The notes: generated by a model from the letters alone, not told the origin. Counted from the first letter of the stretch, positions 33,903 through 45,572 are shown. The stretch is 64,000 bases of DNA from Trichomonas vaginalis G3 (GCF_026262505.1 NC_067203.1:12846392-12910391), one strand, 5' to 3'. Numbers and translations are program-made.

Positions 33903-36596
33903 GAATTGAGTTTAACGTACTATGAAAAGTGACAAATTTGGGCTTTTTTTCCTAGGGTTATGATCTCTTCCTTTCTGCTCAATACGACAGAAATGAAAGA
34001 ATGAATTTGTACTCCCTAATTGATTACTACAATCTGTATCTATCTTTAACATAGAATTAGCTGCATTGTGATTTATACTCCAGAATTATTCAATTTAAGA
34101 TCAACCTCGTAAATTTTAATCATATTGCACCAATACTCCTACGTTGAGATAAGAACATGATTATACATACCAAAGCCCCATATTAAAAATCAAAATTTAG
34201 CACCTCCATTATGCAACCACATTATTCGTCGCAAATAAGTATATTTACGCATATTATGATGCATATTCACACAACTCGTATACATGAAAAGTTATTAAAA
34301 TCAGACAAAATTATTGCAATAAGGAAAAAAAAACAACTTTATTATATATGTTAGTAATGAATTACAAATATTTCTACAAAGAATGCTCAATACTTCATAT
34401 AATCTTCGAATATTTCTTATTACAAGTTAATACATTTTGACTCGAACATGATAAACAAAAGCTGACACGCTGATTACTACATTTATGAAAATATAGTACG
34501 TTTCCATTCATCTGTTTACTTGTTTTTGTTGGAATAAAATCATTTTTTTTTTCTTTCATGAAATAAGAATTTTGCTGCGAAAGCAATATCTCTAACAATA
34601 ATTAATACATTACGTCAACTCTGGAATGAGTATTTATCAAATATGATATCAAAATCAAAAATTAGTTGTTTTTTATGAGTAAAAACGATGTAAATTGATT
34701 ATTTGACTAATTATCAAATACTTTGATTTTCCAAATTTTTTTCGAAATTAATTTTTTCATGTGAAAATTCAATTGTTTAATTTCATTTTTGAAATTTTGA
34801 ATTTTTTTTGGAATTTTGAGTTGATCAATTCAGCAGAATTGATAATGCTATTGCTTTAGGGCATACCACAAGGTGATGAATAAAAGGTGAACATTAACAA
34901 ATTATTTTAAATCACAAATATCATCCTCATCAACTTTAATTCTAAAAAGAACTGTACTGAATTATGAAAATGCATGATTTACATTATTAAAATCTTTGAA
35001 TGAAAATAGTACAAGATAAGTTTTTATTCATTTTTAATTAGATTTAAACGAAAAACTACTCCATATTAAAATTTAAGTCGAGAAATCGTATTTTGTTCTT
35101 ATTTGTTAGCATTTTGTAGACATTCTAATCTTGAATTAATTTGTTACATGATATTATTAACAAATTTAACTGAAAAAATATGTTAATATGGAATAAACCA
35201 TGATTATATAAGCTATCAATGCTATATATACATATGTAAAAGATTCATATTAACTCAATTAACAAAAATGATAGATTTTCATAAAGGTTCAATCTAGGTT
35301 CGTCCGAAAATTTTGATTTTTATATAGAAGACATAGTTTCATATACATAATTAAATTTTCAAACAAATTTGATCATACCATTTATTAAGCAGGATAGTAT
35401 ATTAATTACTATCAGTATAAAAATATAAAAATGATTATATTTAATTATTGCATAATTTAGTCAAAGAGTTATAAGCCTCAAGTGATTGTTATCACCTTCA
35501 ATGCACGTATACTTTATTGATTCATAGATATTTAATCTATGTTTGACATGTTGTTGTCGTCATTCGTTTTGTTCCCATTCTTCCTAAGTTAGAATTAGAG
35601 AATACACCATCCACATCATCTAATTTGGTCCTCAGCGATAGATTGGTTCATTTTGGAGGAGTCCCATCAGACAGTTTTCGAGCACCAAATATCAAATTTT
35701 AATGTATACAAATCTTTAGTGATTTATCTCTTTTATGATGAGTAAAAGGTTTCTGCTCATCAACATTTGATTTCCGACATATATGATTTCTAATTGCAAT
35801 TATTTACTTTCTTTTTATAATCTAACTCTGTGACTCATACCATAAATTAATTATTGGAAAGTGTCAATATGTTTGGCACAACGCATGGCGGAAGATACCA
35901 AACCATGCAGGGAATATGATACGTTTAAGATCTCCGAACTTTTTTTCCAAAAATTTTCTATCGTTGCCCTACCTCTAATTTGAGTGGGAACTGAAATATA
36001 ATAACTTCCAGCGCAAATCATTGCATGCAATCGATAGTATAATAGATACACTTTTTATTGCGCTAATTCATCCAAAAAAGGATAAAACAATAGAATTCGA
36101 ATGCAAAGTCGGTAATTTATGCAATTCAAGAGTTTAATTAAGATAAATCAATTCACTCAGGGATTTGTCTAATATGTCGGCTATCATTTTTCTCTGAGTT
36201 TCATTTTTTAGAATTGATTTCAATTTCAAAGTCATACAATAAAAGTAATCCATGTAATTTTAATGCTCGCAAACTGGAAATGCATACAATTATTGATCAC
36301 CATTGGAATATTGCTTGAATACACATAACATTGTAGATTACATTTTCGCATAACCTAAAAAATATCCTTAATTGTATATTTCGCTATATACAATGTAAAA
36401 TATATTAGAATTGGTAATGATCCTACTCATAAACTTCTGAATGTTTCTTATATTTATTGCATTGATTAAATATGAAATAAAGATTAAATAACATTAACTA
36501 CTCTATCAATATCCTACTATGCTTATGCAAAAGTAAAGCGAAATAAGGATTAAATAACAAAAATATAAAAATACAAATTTACATAACAAAATCTGC

Positions 36597-37664
36597 CTAT
36601 GCAATATAGCATTGGTCTTCATCTCCTTCAAGTTCGTCAAGACCTTTAGCGTTGCTTTGTCCTGGCTGTGTTCTAACGATGTATCCGTGAACAGGTCCAT
36701 TTAATTTGTCTCCAAATGACTTTAGAGACTGTGCAACTTTCTGTCTGTGCGAATGAAGGTAAGCGCCCCAATCAAATGGATCATTTAACTTAATATTGCA
36801 TCGTTTACAAATTGCAGCCATTGCTCTGTAGCAAAGTCCGTAATTTGGCATATCCATGAATTCCAATGTAAGTATATGCTTCCAAACTTTAATCATTTCT
36901 GGAGCAATTGTTGACAATGCTTCAGAAGGATCGAAATGTTCTTTCATCTGTTGTGTTTCACTGCTATCACTACTTTTCTTCCAGGGAAGCGTTCCTGTAA
37001 TGAATTCGTAAGCCGAATAGAACCAGCTAATGACGTCATCGCGACGAGCTAAATCTTCTCCATAATGTGCATGCAAACTTGCATAAGCTCTAGTTCCTCT
37101 GAAGCCAGATGGAGGTCTTTGTAAAAGATGCATGCCTGTTTCAGGATTAACGAAACATCTCGCTAAACCGAAGTCAATTAAACAAAGAGGATGTTCTGTA
37201 CCTTCACGTGTTAAAATATTTCCAGGCTTGATATCACGGTGAACATATCCGTATATATGAAGAGCTTCAATACACTTTAACATGTGATATGAAGCACGAA
37301 TTGCTGTTGAAAATGTAAATTTGTTGCCTGGAATTGATTTAAGGATATGGGATATTGATGGACCAAGTAATTCCATAGAAAAGAAGGAATATTCTGGTCC
37401 AGTTCCCATCATTCCAACGCGAGGGAAATGAGGAGATTCTTGGATTTTGTCAAGAACTTGGTATTCGTAGGGTAATACTTTTTTATTTACAAGTGATGAT
37501 TCTGTTTTAAGTGCCCAAAGAATTCCAGTATTTTGATCAATTGCGCAGTAAATCTCACCGAAAGCACCTTGGCCGATCTTAGGACCGATAATATAATCAC
37601 AGACACGAGTTCCTATTTCAAGTGAAACAGGACCTGGTGTATCCTGTCCAGGAGCTTTTGCCAT
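36597..37664 (-). CDS. casein kinase 1 family protein kinase with CaaX-like C-terminus
   Basis: 355 aa. Kinase domain ~23-300: glycine loop G-Q-G-A-F-G-E-I-Y, Lys in W-A-L-K-T-E, catalytic H-R-D-I-K-P-G-N, D-F-G-L-A-R, and R-G-T-R-A-Y-A-S in place of the APE-type segment, all as in CK1/TTBK. The C-terminal tail is short and ends -C-Y-I-A, which fits a CaaX farnesylation box; yeast and animal CK1 gamma types are also lipid-anchored, so plasma-membrane placement is plausible. CK1 genes are greatly expanded in trichomonads. Leader is AT-rich with TTCAGA next to the ATG. Confidence 0.9.
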   Translation of the reverse strand: MAKAPGQDTPGPVSLEIGTRVCDYIIGPKIGQGAFGEIYCAIDQNTGILWALKTESSLVNKKVLPYEYQVLDKIQESPHFPRVGMMGTGPEYSFFSMELLGPSISHILKSIPGNKFTFSTAIRASYHMLKCIEALHIYGYVHRDIKPGNILTREGTEHPLCLIDFGLARCFVNPETGMHLLQRPPSGFRGTRAYASLHAHYGEDLARRDDVISWFYSAYEFITGTLPWKKSSDSSETQQMKEHFDPSEALSTIAPEMIKVWKHILTLEFMDMPNYGLCYRAMAAICKRCNIKLNDPFDWGAYLHSHRQKVAQSLKSFGDKLNGPVHGYIVRTQPGQSNAKGLDELEGDEDQCYIA

Positions 37665-38609
37665 TCTGAATTTTTTTTATTCTTTTTCTTATCTTAGGGA
37701 TCTGAATATTGAAAATTAGGATTGCAACTGTTGTATAAATGACATTATGCGCCAGTTCCAAGCCATTTTTTCAAAGTAGATCACTAGCTTTTCAGATAGT
37801 TTCATCAATATCAAATTATTACTCAATTGAATTGTGTGAATATACATATAAGATTTTATGCTTGAGGTGATATTCTCGTTTTATATCCATTGCAATTAAT
37901 TGCAAAATATTGTTTTTTATTTCCAATCCATGAGATTCATTCATTTTAAACTATGTGTATAAATAGAAAAACTTCGAAAATGGACAGTTTTTCATGGTAT
38001 CATATATATAGGCTATATTTTATTAAATTTTATCTTTTGATAATTCTTTTTTGGTTTTATTTCCATACATTTTGCATTATATATATCAAAATAATGATAT
38101 TTAAACATTCTGGCAAATCGATGATCATTTTTAAAATAATATTGGGAGACAGATGATTTTTAGATATTCGACTTCCGTAATTCATCTTTATTAGCTGCAT
38201 TGATACTAAATTTGATAGTTTTAGAGTTCTACAACTTTAATTAAATTTGCCAAATTTATTGATCCGAAAAATCTTTAGCTCATTTATTTACATACTCACT
38301 AAAGACTTTGGAAGCAATCAGTATGATAAAATATAATGGTTTCGTGTTACCAACTTTCAATATCAGACAAATTTTGATTTTATTTTAAGTGTTTAAACAA
38401 GAAACCGAAACATATTCTATTTTTTTGGAAAATAACTCTGAAATCAGTTTTTTTCAGAATTCGAAAACTTATCGTTTTCCATGGTCCAATTATAAAATAA
38501 AAAACAATATGCCTGTCGTCCAGTAATTTCGGTTTTCGATTTTTGGAGGTGTCATCCATATCACAATTTAAAAAAATTATCCACCTTTTCAAAGTACGAT
38601 AGAAAAATT
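37665..38609. other. host intergenic region
   Basis: AT-rich spacer between divergent kinase genes. No repeat or RNA signal seen. Open frames at 37953 and 38380 have no protein character. Confidence 0.6.
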
Positions 38610-38615
38610 TCATCG

Positions 38616-40106
38616 ATGGAGAAACCAATAGATATGGGAAATTACACAATTCTCCAAACTATTGGTTCTGGAGCGTTTGGGAAAGTTAAATTAGCTGAGC
38701 ATAAGATAACACATGAATATTATGCCATTAAAATATTTAAGAAATCTAGATTAGACGCAAAACCATCCATTAAAGAGAAAATTAATACAGAAATTGCATT
38801 AATGAAGTTAATGGATCACCCACATATTATAAGACTCATTGAATTATGCGAAAGCTCTAGGCATCTTTTCATCGTCACTGAATATGCCTCTCATGGCGAT
38901 TTATTTACATACCTTTGCAATAGACGTTCGATAGTAATTGAGGAAGCGATGGATTTATTTAGGCAAATCATATATGGAGTCGATTATTTTCATAATCACT
39001 CGATTTGCCATAGAGATCTGAAACCAGAGAACATCTTATTGGATGAGAACAACAACATTAAGATAGGTGATCTCAGTTTTGCCCGTTGGATGAAGACAGA
39101 AACAACAGATACATCTTGTGGTTCACCTCATTACGCCGCACCCGAAATCATCAAAGGAATTAAGTACAATGGCAAAAAAGCTGACATTTGGAGTTGCGGT
39201 GTCATTCTCTACGCCCTTCTAACAGGTCGTTTGCCATTTAATGAACCGAATTTCAAAGACCTCATTCATAAAATCAAGAATGGAGAGTACAGGATGCCAG
39301 ACTTCCCAGACGAGGTCAAGGATCTGATAGCCAGAATGATCTGCGTTGATCCTGAAGGAAGAATTACAATTGAGCAAATTAAACATCACAAGGCATTCAA
39401 GATTGGTCTACCTCGTGGATACACACCTCCTTTACCAATACCAAATCTCATCCTACCACAAGCCAACTTCTCAAATCCTCCGCAGGAATTAATCGATTTA
39501 CTTTTAACCATCGGATATACGGAAGAGGAGATCAAAGCAGAGTTGGATGCTCCTGGACTGACTACAGCGAAGTCATTCTGGGCCCTTCTTTGCCATTCAA
39601 TCGTTCCATCTTCTTTGCCATGGTCAGTTCCTCATCAGAGCCACTTGGAAAAGGATGATTCGGAACCAGTATTTGGCCAGAATTACAAAAACTCACCTGG
39701 AACAGGCAGTCATTTCTATCAATACGAAACAAAAATGGTTTCGCCTTTAAACGAAAGTCCAATCACTTCTTTACCTGAGGTTTCATGGACAAATACAATA
39801 AACAGTACTGTTCATGATAATTGCCAAACAATTGAGTTCTATTCTCAAAAAGATTCAAATTCTACAGTCGCAGAAATACAAAAAGCACTTACTCAGCAAA
39901 ACATTGACTGGCTGTTCCCTGATGACATGACAATTTACTCTTACATCGGTGAAACTTACGTAATTATCGAACTTGCCATTGTTGAGAACAAAAACACGCA
40001 TGTTCGAATATCTGTGGCTGATGGAAACTCATCAAAGTTTAATATTTTTATCGAAATTATTTGCAGCGCACTGAATATCCAAAGGCCAACAAAATTATTT
40101 GTTTAA
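38616..40106 (+). CDS. AMPK/SnRK-like Ser/Thr kinase with altered DFG motif
   Basis: 496 aa. Kinase domain ~9-260: G-S-G-A-F-G-K-V, A-I-K-I, H-R-D-L-K-P-E-N, and T-S-C-G-S-P-H-Y-A-A-P-E with the activation-loop Thr/Ser of AMPK-family kinases. The magnesium motif reads D-L-S rather than D-F-G; the Asp is kept. A UBA-like three-helix segment (L-L-L-T-I-G-Y-T-E-E-E-I-K-A-E-L) follows near 290, then a linker and a KA1-like C-terminal domain (Y-V-I-I-E-L-A-I-V-E ... I-I-C-S-A-L-N-I). This is the layout of AMPK-related MARK/SNF1 kinases. Substrates unknown. TTTCATCG directly precedes the ATG. Confidence 0.9.
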   Translation: MEKPIDMGNYTILQTIGSGAFGKVKLAEHKITHEYYAIKIFKKSRLDAKPSIKEKINTEIALMKLMDHPHIIRLIELCESSRHLFIVTEYASHGDLFTYLCNRRSIVIEEAMDLFRQIIYGVDYFHNHSICHRDLKPENILLDENNNIKIGDLSFARWMKTETTDTSCGSPHYAAPEIIKGIKYNGKKADIWSCGVILYALLTGRLPFNEPNFKDLIHKIKNGEYRMPDFPDEVKDLIARMICVDPEGRITIEQIKHHKAFKIGLPRGYTPPLPIPNLILPQANFSNPPQELIDLLLTIGYTEEEIKAELDAPGLTTAKSFWALLCHSIVPSSLPWSVPHQSHLEKDDSEPVFGQNYKNSPGTGSHFYQYETKMVSPLNESPITSLPEVSWTNTINSTVHDNCQTIEFYSQKDSNSTVAEIQKALTQQNIDWLFPDDMTIYSYIGETYVIIELAIVENKNTHVRISVADGNSSKFNIFIEIICSALNIQRPTKLFV

Positions 40107-40256
40107 TTTTCTTTAGTTTGTTTGTTTTTATTTTAAAAGTTTGTTTTTCTTTGATACAAATCATTGTTTGTTTCTTTTTATCCTCTGAAACAACACGGTA
40201 TCATGGTTTTGAAAGAATTATCATAAACATGAATTGAATTGGGTTAAAAGACTTTA

Positions 40257-40650
40257 ATGTTTTCAGAATATGACATTATTGAAGCATGCAAGGAAGGAAA
40301 TCTCCAACAAATTAAATCACTATTAAAGGATACTAGTGATAAAGAAGTAAAATCCTAAGGTTTTCCGCCCATTAATGGATTAGAAAGAATGTTACCTTGA
40401 AGTTGAATATCTTATTTCTATTTTGAGCTGATAGAGAAGTAAAAAGAATGGATAAATCGACTCGACTCATTGAAGTTGTTGAATATCTTATATATTAGAG
40501 CAGATAAATAAGCAAAAGATGTTTTAGGAAACACTCCACTTATTTCGGCATCATGCCTTAGGCAACTTCTTTATTAGATCTTATCTCTATCAGATCTAAT
40601 AAAGAAGCAAAGAATAAATAACCGAAATACTCCACTCATTGCTCAGATTT
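40257..40650 (+). pseudogene. ankyrin-repeat gene remnant
   Basis: ATG at 40257 opens Y-D-I-I-E-A-C-K-E-G-N-L-Q-Q-I-K-S-L-L-K, an ankyrin-type start, and stops at a TAA after 33 codons. Further ankyrin pieces follow in broken phases: V-V-E-Y-L-I near 40470, L-G-N-T-P-L-I-S-A-S near 40535. Repeated GATAAAGAAG-type stretches suggest several collapsed repeats. Clearly decayed. Confidence 0.7.
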
Positions 40651-40702
40651 TTTTTGTCAGAAATTTGTTATTTTAAAAAAATAAAGAAAATATTTTTATT
40701 TA

Positions 40703-42772
40703 TTAGTCACCATTCAATAACTCACCGAAGAACTCGATTGAAGTCAAGAAGAACTTGTTTGGTTCGTGCTTTGACCAGTTATCGTACAACACCATCTTGT
40801 AATCCTTGTAAATACCCTGGTTCTTTCTTGGAATTGGGAAGTTTGTGAGTGCGTCCTTTGCGTTCATTCTCTTTTCATCTTTCTGCTGGTCAAGCAACAC
40901 CCAGTCCTCTCCTCTGTCGAAATTTGCTCCGTAGAGTTCCCACGACTTTGGCTGAGCGCAGTAAGGCTGTGAGATGTGGCAGTACAAGGAGTACGCTGTC
41001 AATTTGAGTTCGTGCATGTTGAAGTGGATTGTGAACCATCTGTCCTGTTCGAAGTGGTCCTTCTTGTTCCTGTTTGACCACCAATCATTTACAGTTGGAT
41101 CAACCAAGTTCTTTAGCGCGTATCTCTTTGTTCCGCCTCCTTTCACATCGACAATGTGGTACCTCATTGGGTTTCCAATGCAGTTGATGATGTGGTTGAA
41201 GATGCCCTCGAGGTATTTCTCGCTGGCTTCGCCTGGAGCTGGAATTGTCGTTGGTTCGACTTCGAAATCATCGCCGTAAATATTCTCTTGGTCTTCTTCT
41301 TCATTGTAGTCATCATCTTCATCATCGTTTTCGTCTCCTGACTCAGAATCTTCGTCATCTTCGTCATCATTCATCTGAGGAGCGGATTCAGGACGTGGAA
41401 TGTCTGCAACAGGACGTGGAGCGGATACTGTTGTAGGGCGTGGTGCTGGAACTTTGCTCGTTGATGCTGGTCGAGGAAGAGGTTTGATCAAATTTGGTGA
41501 TGAGCTCTCCGGACTTGGCTGCTGGACAATTACTTGCGGGAATGCCATTCTTGGTGGAACGAGCTGCTGCATTTGAGGAGGAGCCATCATTTGAGGTGGC
41601 ATTCCTGGTTTTTGTAATTGCGGAGGCATTTGCGCTTGGAATGGCATTTGTTGCTGCATCATTTGCGGTGGCATCTGCGCCTGCATCATCTGTGGAGGCA
41701 TATTTGGCTGGTTTTGTGGTAAATTTTGTTGGATTTGAGGCTGCTGCATCATCTGAGGAGGCTGCATCATCTGCGGTGGTAATTTCGGTTGGTTTTGGGC
41801 CATGTTCGGCTGATTTTGGGAAATTTGTGGATTTTGTGTAGGAATTTGTTGGCTTTGAGGTTGCTGCATCATTTGTGGCTGCATCTGAGGCTGCTGCATC
41901 ATCTGTAGAGGCATTTGTGGCTGCATCATTTGAGGAGGCATTTTCAGCTGAACTTGAGGCGGAATTTGCTGCTGAATTTGTGGCTGCATCATTGGCTGAG
42001 GCATTGGACCGAATTCTTGGCAATGGATGAACCATTCGCGAAGAGTTAACCAAAGTGCGCCAGATATCTCATATGGAGTAGGGCCGGACTCTGGAATGTT
42101 GAAGACTGTATTAAGCAGGTATTTGCGCATCGCAGGATCGATTTTGGCAATGTTTACAGCGGAATAATTGTAATTAAACTGTGGATCATTTCTGGCGACT
42201 TCGTAGATGAGATTGAACTTGATTTTATCATCTAAAAGCTCATTCTGGATAAGATTTTCAATAATAGATCTGTTAAGAGAGTTTGAACGGTAAAAATTGG
42301 GAATGAGATGAAAATTAGTGGCCAAATAAAGAATGATATGTGGGATTTGCCATGCTTCAACTGTGGAAGTGAGCATTTTGGAGATTGATTGATCGATGTT
42401 GTTGGCTGCAAGGAATTGGCTGACTTTTTGGATTAAATCAAAAGATTCGAGATCGCATGCTGCACGCCATAAGAAGAATACATTGTCGTTATCGATCTGG
42501 CCAAAGGAAAGATAATTATTGAAATAATTAAGGAGCGATTTGACGCAAATTTCCATATTCTCTGGTTTCATGACTTCTTCGCTAATGTTCAATCTGTATT
42601 TGCGAAGACATGGATCTTGCGCGTAAAGCCTGCTGACTTTTTCGGAAATTGAAAGCAAATTCCAAAGCGGAACAGTATACGGCTTGTTGAAAATGACAAG
42701 AGTGAAAGAATCAATATCTCTGGTGAGCATTTCTGGTCTCGGAAGGAAATCCGGGATAAAGAAGTCCATCAA
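40703..42772 (-). CDS. BTB-like plus F5/8-type C (discoidin-like) domain protein with Met/Gln/Pro-rich linker
   Basis: 689 aa. The N-terminal ~220 residues resemble the BTB/BACK-type module of trichomonad proteins (F-T-L-V-I-F-N-K-P-Y-T-V-P-L-W-N-L-L-S-I-S). Residues ~255-410 are repetitive P-P-Q-M-M-Q-x-P-Q-M, followed by a Ser/Pro stretch and an acidic run of D/E (~450-485). The C-terminal ~170 residues match the galactose-binding F5/8C fold (W-F-T-I-H-F-N, Y-S-L-Y-C-H, P-K-S-W-E-L-Y-G-A-N, F-F-L-T-S-I-E-F-F-G). The same architecture without the linker recurs at 59545-60750. Role unknown; the low-complexity linker may drive self-association. Confidence 0.8.
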   Translation of the reverse strand: MMDFFIPDFLPRPEMLTRDIDSFTLVIFNKPYTVPLWNLLSISEKVSRLYAQDPCLRKYRLNISEEVMKPENMEICVKSLLNYFNNYLSFGQIDNDNVFFLWRAACDLESFDLIQKVSQFLAANNIDQSISKMLTSTVEAWQIPHIILYLATNFHLIPNFYRSNSLNRSIIENLIQNELLDDKIKFNLIYEVARNDPQFNYNYSAVNIAKIDPAMRKYLLNTVFNIPESGPTPYEISGALWLTLREWFIHCQEFGPMPQPMMQPQIQQQIPPQVQLKMPPQMMQPQMPLQMMQQPQMQPQMMQQPQSQQIPTQNPQISQNQPNMAQNQPKLPPQMMQPPQMMQQPQIQQNLPQNQPNMPPQMMQAQMPPQMMQQQMPFQAQMPPQLQKPGMPPQMMAPPQMQQLVPPRMAFPQVIVQQPSPESSSPNLIKPLPRPASTSKVPAPRPTTVSAPRPVADIPRPESAPQMNDDEDDEDSESGDENDDEDDDYNEEEDQENIYGDDFEVEPTTIPAPGEASEKYLEGIFNHIINCIGNPMRYHIVDVKGGGTKRYALKNLVDPTVNDWWSNRNKKDHFEQDRWFTIHFNMHELKLTAYSLYCHISQPYCAQPKSWELYGANFDRGEDWVLLDQQKDEKRMNAKDALTNFPIPRKNQGIYKDYKMVLYDNWSKHEPNKFFLTSIEFFGELLNGD

Positions 42773-43429
42773 GAGATATTTTGAAAATTTTTTTATTTCC
42801 CTGTCTTATTTTTTTTTTTGGTTGAGTCAAAAAAGTAATACAAATCATCATATATTCATCAAATTATGACACAAGATTAGGTATATTTAATTTGATATCG
42901 TTAGGTGCACTAACAGATAAAATATTAGGAACATTTATTGAAACTCTAGAAATTTGAAATTCAAATCTCATTTTCATTAAATATCTTTTCATTCTCTAGT
43001 CATAGTAATGCAGAAAATCATTTTGGTTCCAATTATTTTGAATATTGAGCTTAATACGTTGATGAATTATGAGTTCATGAGAGTATTTCTATCAACAAAT
43101 GCACCTAGTTAAATGAAGTGTACTGTTTTAATGTAATTTTGATTCCATTTGTTCAAATTATTCAGATAAAACTATTTATTCTTTGTTATATGTGAATGCG
43201 GTACTACGATAACTTCGTTGAAACAATACGTTCAAATTACGTAGTTAAATTAAGATAATAATCGAAAATATAATAAAAATTTAAAATTATTTATCAAGAA
43301 ATTTCTCAACTAGCTCATGATAATAATATATAAGAATTACAAGTATTCGCTGAATAATACTGGTTTTTATTACTCATATATAAATAATTATAACCTTATG
43401 ATGATAAATAATAATAAAATAATAAAGAA
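42773..43429. other. host intergenic region
   Basis: AT-rich, no gene, repeat or RNA recognised. Confidence 0.6.
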
Positions 43430-44722
43430 TTAAATTGCGTAGTGATCTCTGACGTACTGAGCATCAGCAGGACTAAGTCCACCGTAGAAGTTTGTCATAA
43501 CTTTGTTGAAAATAACGTATTCGTTCTTAAATCTATCGAAATCGATGCACTTTGGCAATCTAATAGCTAACTGCTTTGATCTCATAGCGTGGCCAACAAG
43601 GAGTTCGAGAATCTTGAATACACATGAGCGAATAGCGAGTTTAGAGTCCCATGCGACTTCGGCGAGGCCAGGCATCAATGTCTCTGCAATTCTAACATCG
43701 ATGCCTTGCATCTTGTGGGCGACTTCAATAAGATCAACAACAGATATCAAAAAGAACGTATTATTTTGGAATTTCAGCATTATTTTTTGAAGAGCCTTAA
43801 AGAACTCCTCATCTAAGCAATCAGGGAACTTAACTGAGAGCTTCCTGATGACATTAACGCAAGAAATCATATATGGCTGGACATTATCATGATCCTCGAT
43901 AATCCGAGCACGGGCCTTGAATAAGAAGAGTACGCAGACCTCAGGATTTGATTTATCAATGTAATTTTCGATGGCTCCCCATCTCGAATTCGTAACTCTG
44001 ACTGGGACCTTTCTTTCATCGCTAAGGACCTCGTAAATAGAGTCTTTGTTATTGAAGTGCCTTGAAAACCACTCGTGGGCGCATCCCCATTTGATGAAAT
44101 CGTACCATGCACAAAGTTTGTTAGTAAGTGGGTCATTTGGATCGTTGAAGTTAATCTTGGTCGTATCAACATCTTGTATCAGCTCAGGAAGTATCTTTTC
44201 TAAGTGCATCTTCAGCATGTAAAGTCTAGTATTTCCGTAGCCGTTTTCGTTTGTGAAAAGATTTTCATAGAGATTGTAGATAGGAAGGCATTCAACACGT
44301 TCGATGAGCTTACGATAGAGCTGGCATTGATCTTCACTCATATTTACTTCGGCAGAACAAACTGAAGTAAAGATAACTGTATAACGACCGATAAGCGCAA
44401 CCTTTGGTTCCTTCGTCTCGAAAACACTACTGTAGTTCTTAACAAGAAGCTTCTCGTTGACAATATCTTGCAATAATGGATTATTTTCAGCGGCGAGAAT
44501 TCTGTAAGCATTCATGTTAGCTTCATCACCAGATTCGGCCATAGCTAATTTAAAGAGTTGCTTGACATGCTTCTTAAGGTATCTGATAATAGTGCCATTT
44601 CTTAACATGAAAACACCAAAAGCATTTGGTCCTCTGAGGAAATCTTCTACCTTAGCATTGTCGCTCGCCAAATTTTCCATCATTGGTAAGCAGGCTTCTG
44701 GGCTGTCGTCTTCTTCCGCCAT
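43430..44722 (-). CDS. armadillo/HEAT-like protein, SAPS (PP6 regulatory) type candidate
   Basis: 430 aa, helical throughout with no membrane segment. The first half has the rhythm of SAPS-domain proteins: V-E-D-F-L-R-G, I-I-R-Y-L-K-K-H-V-K-Q-L-F, A-Y-R-I-L-A-A-E-N-N-P-L-L-Q-D-I-V, A-L-I-G-R-Y-T-V-I-F-T-S-V-C-S. If correct it would be a regulatory subunit of a PP6/Sit4-type phosphatase. The second half is HEAT-like (I-R-S-C-V-F-K-I-L-E-L-L-V-G-H). The family call is tentative; a general armadillo-fold protein is the safe statement. Confidence 0.5.
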   Translation of the reverse strand: MAEEDDSPEACLPMMENLASDNAKVEDFLRGPNAFGVFMLRNGTIIRYLKKHVKQLFKLAMAESGDEANMNAYRILAAENNPLLQDIVNEKLLVKNYSSVFETKEPKVALIGRYTVIFTSVCSAEVNMSEDQCQLYRKLIERVECLPIYNLYENLFTNENGYGNTRLYMLKMHLEKILPELIQDVDTTKINFNDPNDPLTNKLCAWYDFIKWGCAHEWFSRHFNNKDSIYEVLSDERKVPVRVTNSRWGAIENYIDKSNPEVCVLFLFKARARIIEDHDNVQPYMISCVNVIRKLSVKFPDCLDEEFFKALQKIMLKFQNNTFFLISVVDLIEVAHKMQGIDVRIAETLMPGLAEVAWDSKLAIRSCVFKILELLVGHAMRSKQLAIRLPKCIDFDRFKNEYVIFNKVMTNFYGGLSPADAQYVRDHYAI

Positions 44723-45560
44723 TTAAAATAATTTTTTTTTTCTTCACCCCTTTTTCTATGGAATGATGTAAAATAAAGATCAGTCATTCATTTGAAATAC
44801 GTAACCACCTTTGGCACGCGATATAGAAAAATAATATGAGATTCAATTTGCGTCAGTTTTACTTTCTGGACAAATTATGAAACAATAATGTATCGATTTT
44901 TAATCTTATCAAGATTAAACCAAACATGAGGAATCATTTTTGAATATTAAGAATAATGATTAAAGAGTTTGATAAAATCGAAAGTCAATCAACTTACTGA
45001 ATTATCTCTTCGAAAGTTACAGTTCAATTGTACTACTTATAAGAGAGCAAACGAGTATAATGCTCGCTTTATTGGGATCTGCAGAATTCAATTTGATTTC
45101 AAATCATCTATATTATCAGTTAAGGAAAAGTTGTATTCAATGATCTGAGATAAGAGACACATTTCTTTCATTTCTGACTCATTCTGATACGTAAAATTAT
45201 GAAGAAAAATTGAGTTTTATAATATTGAGCAAAATTGATATCATGAGATTAAATCAATAGTTCACTATTCCATAATTTGATCTACAATATATGCCAAAAG
45301 ATTCAATTAGATATAAATCATATTAATATGCTATTTTATTCCAAAAACAACGAACAGAAGATAAAAACTCAAAGGTGATATTGTTATACAATACTTAGTA
45401 ATGCTATTTCATATTGAATTCTTTAATTTTATTTAATTTTTTATGGATTTTTGTTGCGAAATCAAGATATTTCTACTTCTTTTTCAAAATGAAATACATA
45501 GAAATGCAAACAAACATTGAATTGTAGAACTCTGATTCTATCAAATATGATTTTGTCACT
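44723..45560. other. host intergenic region
   Basis: AT-rich, nothing recognised apart from the initiator-like motif at its right edge. Confidence 0.6.
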
Positions 45561-45564
45561 TTTT

Positions 45565-45570
45565 TCATTT
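45565..45570 (+). promoter_or_regulatory. initiator-like TCATTT
   Basis: TCATTT ends two bases before ATG 45573 in a T-rich stretch and supports that start. Confidence 0.45.
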
Positions 45571-45572
45571 CG

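Larger units (their letters stand above)
32416..36596. other. long gene-poor host intergenic region
   Basis: About 4.2 kb, strongly AT-rich. Held here: an 18-bp sequence GAGGTAGGGCAACGATAG (32578-32595) repeated inverted at 35958-35975; a 15-bp perfect hairpin at 33401-33449; a GC-rich 7-bp-stem hairpin at 33885-33902; and one weak coding-like fragment at 33600-33869. Nothing else is supported. Confidence 0.6.

Noticed and set aside
37953-38156. 67-codon hydrophobic frame
   Set aside because: Ile/Phe/Tyr-rich from AT bias, no neighbours or signals that support a gene.
41388-42053. 221-codon Ala/Ser/Thr/Asn-rich frame inside the BTB-F5/8C gene
   Set aside because: Shadow phase of the P-P-Q-M-M-Q repeats; the main frame has recognisable domains on both sides.
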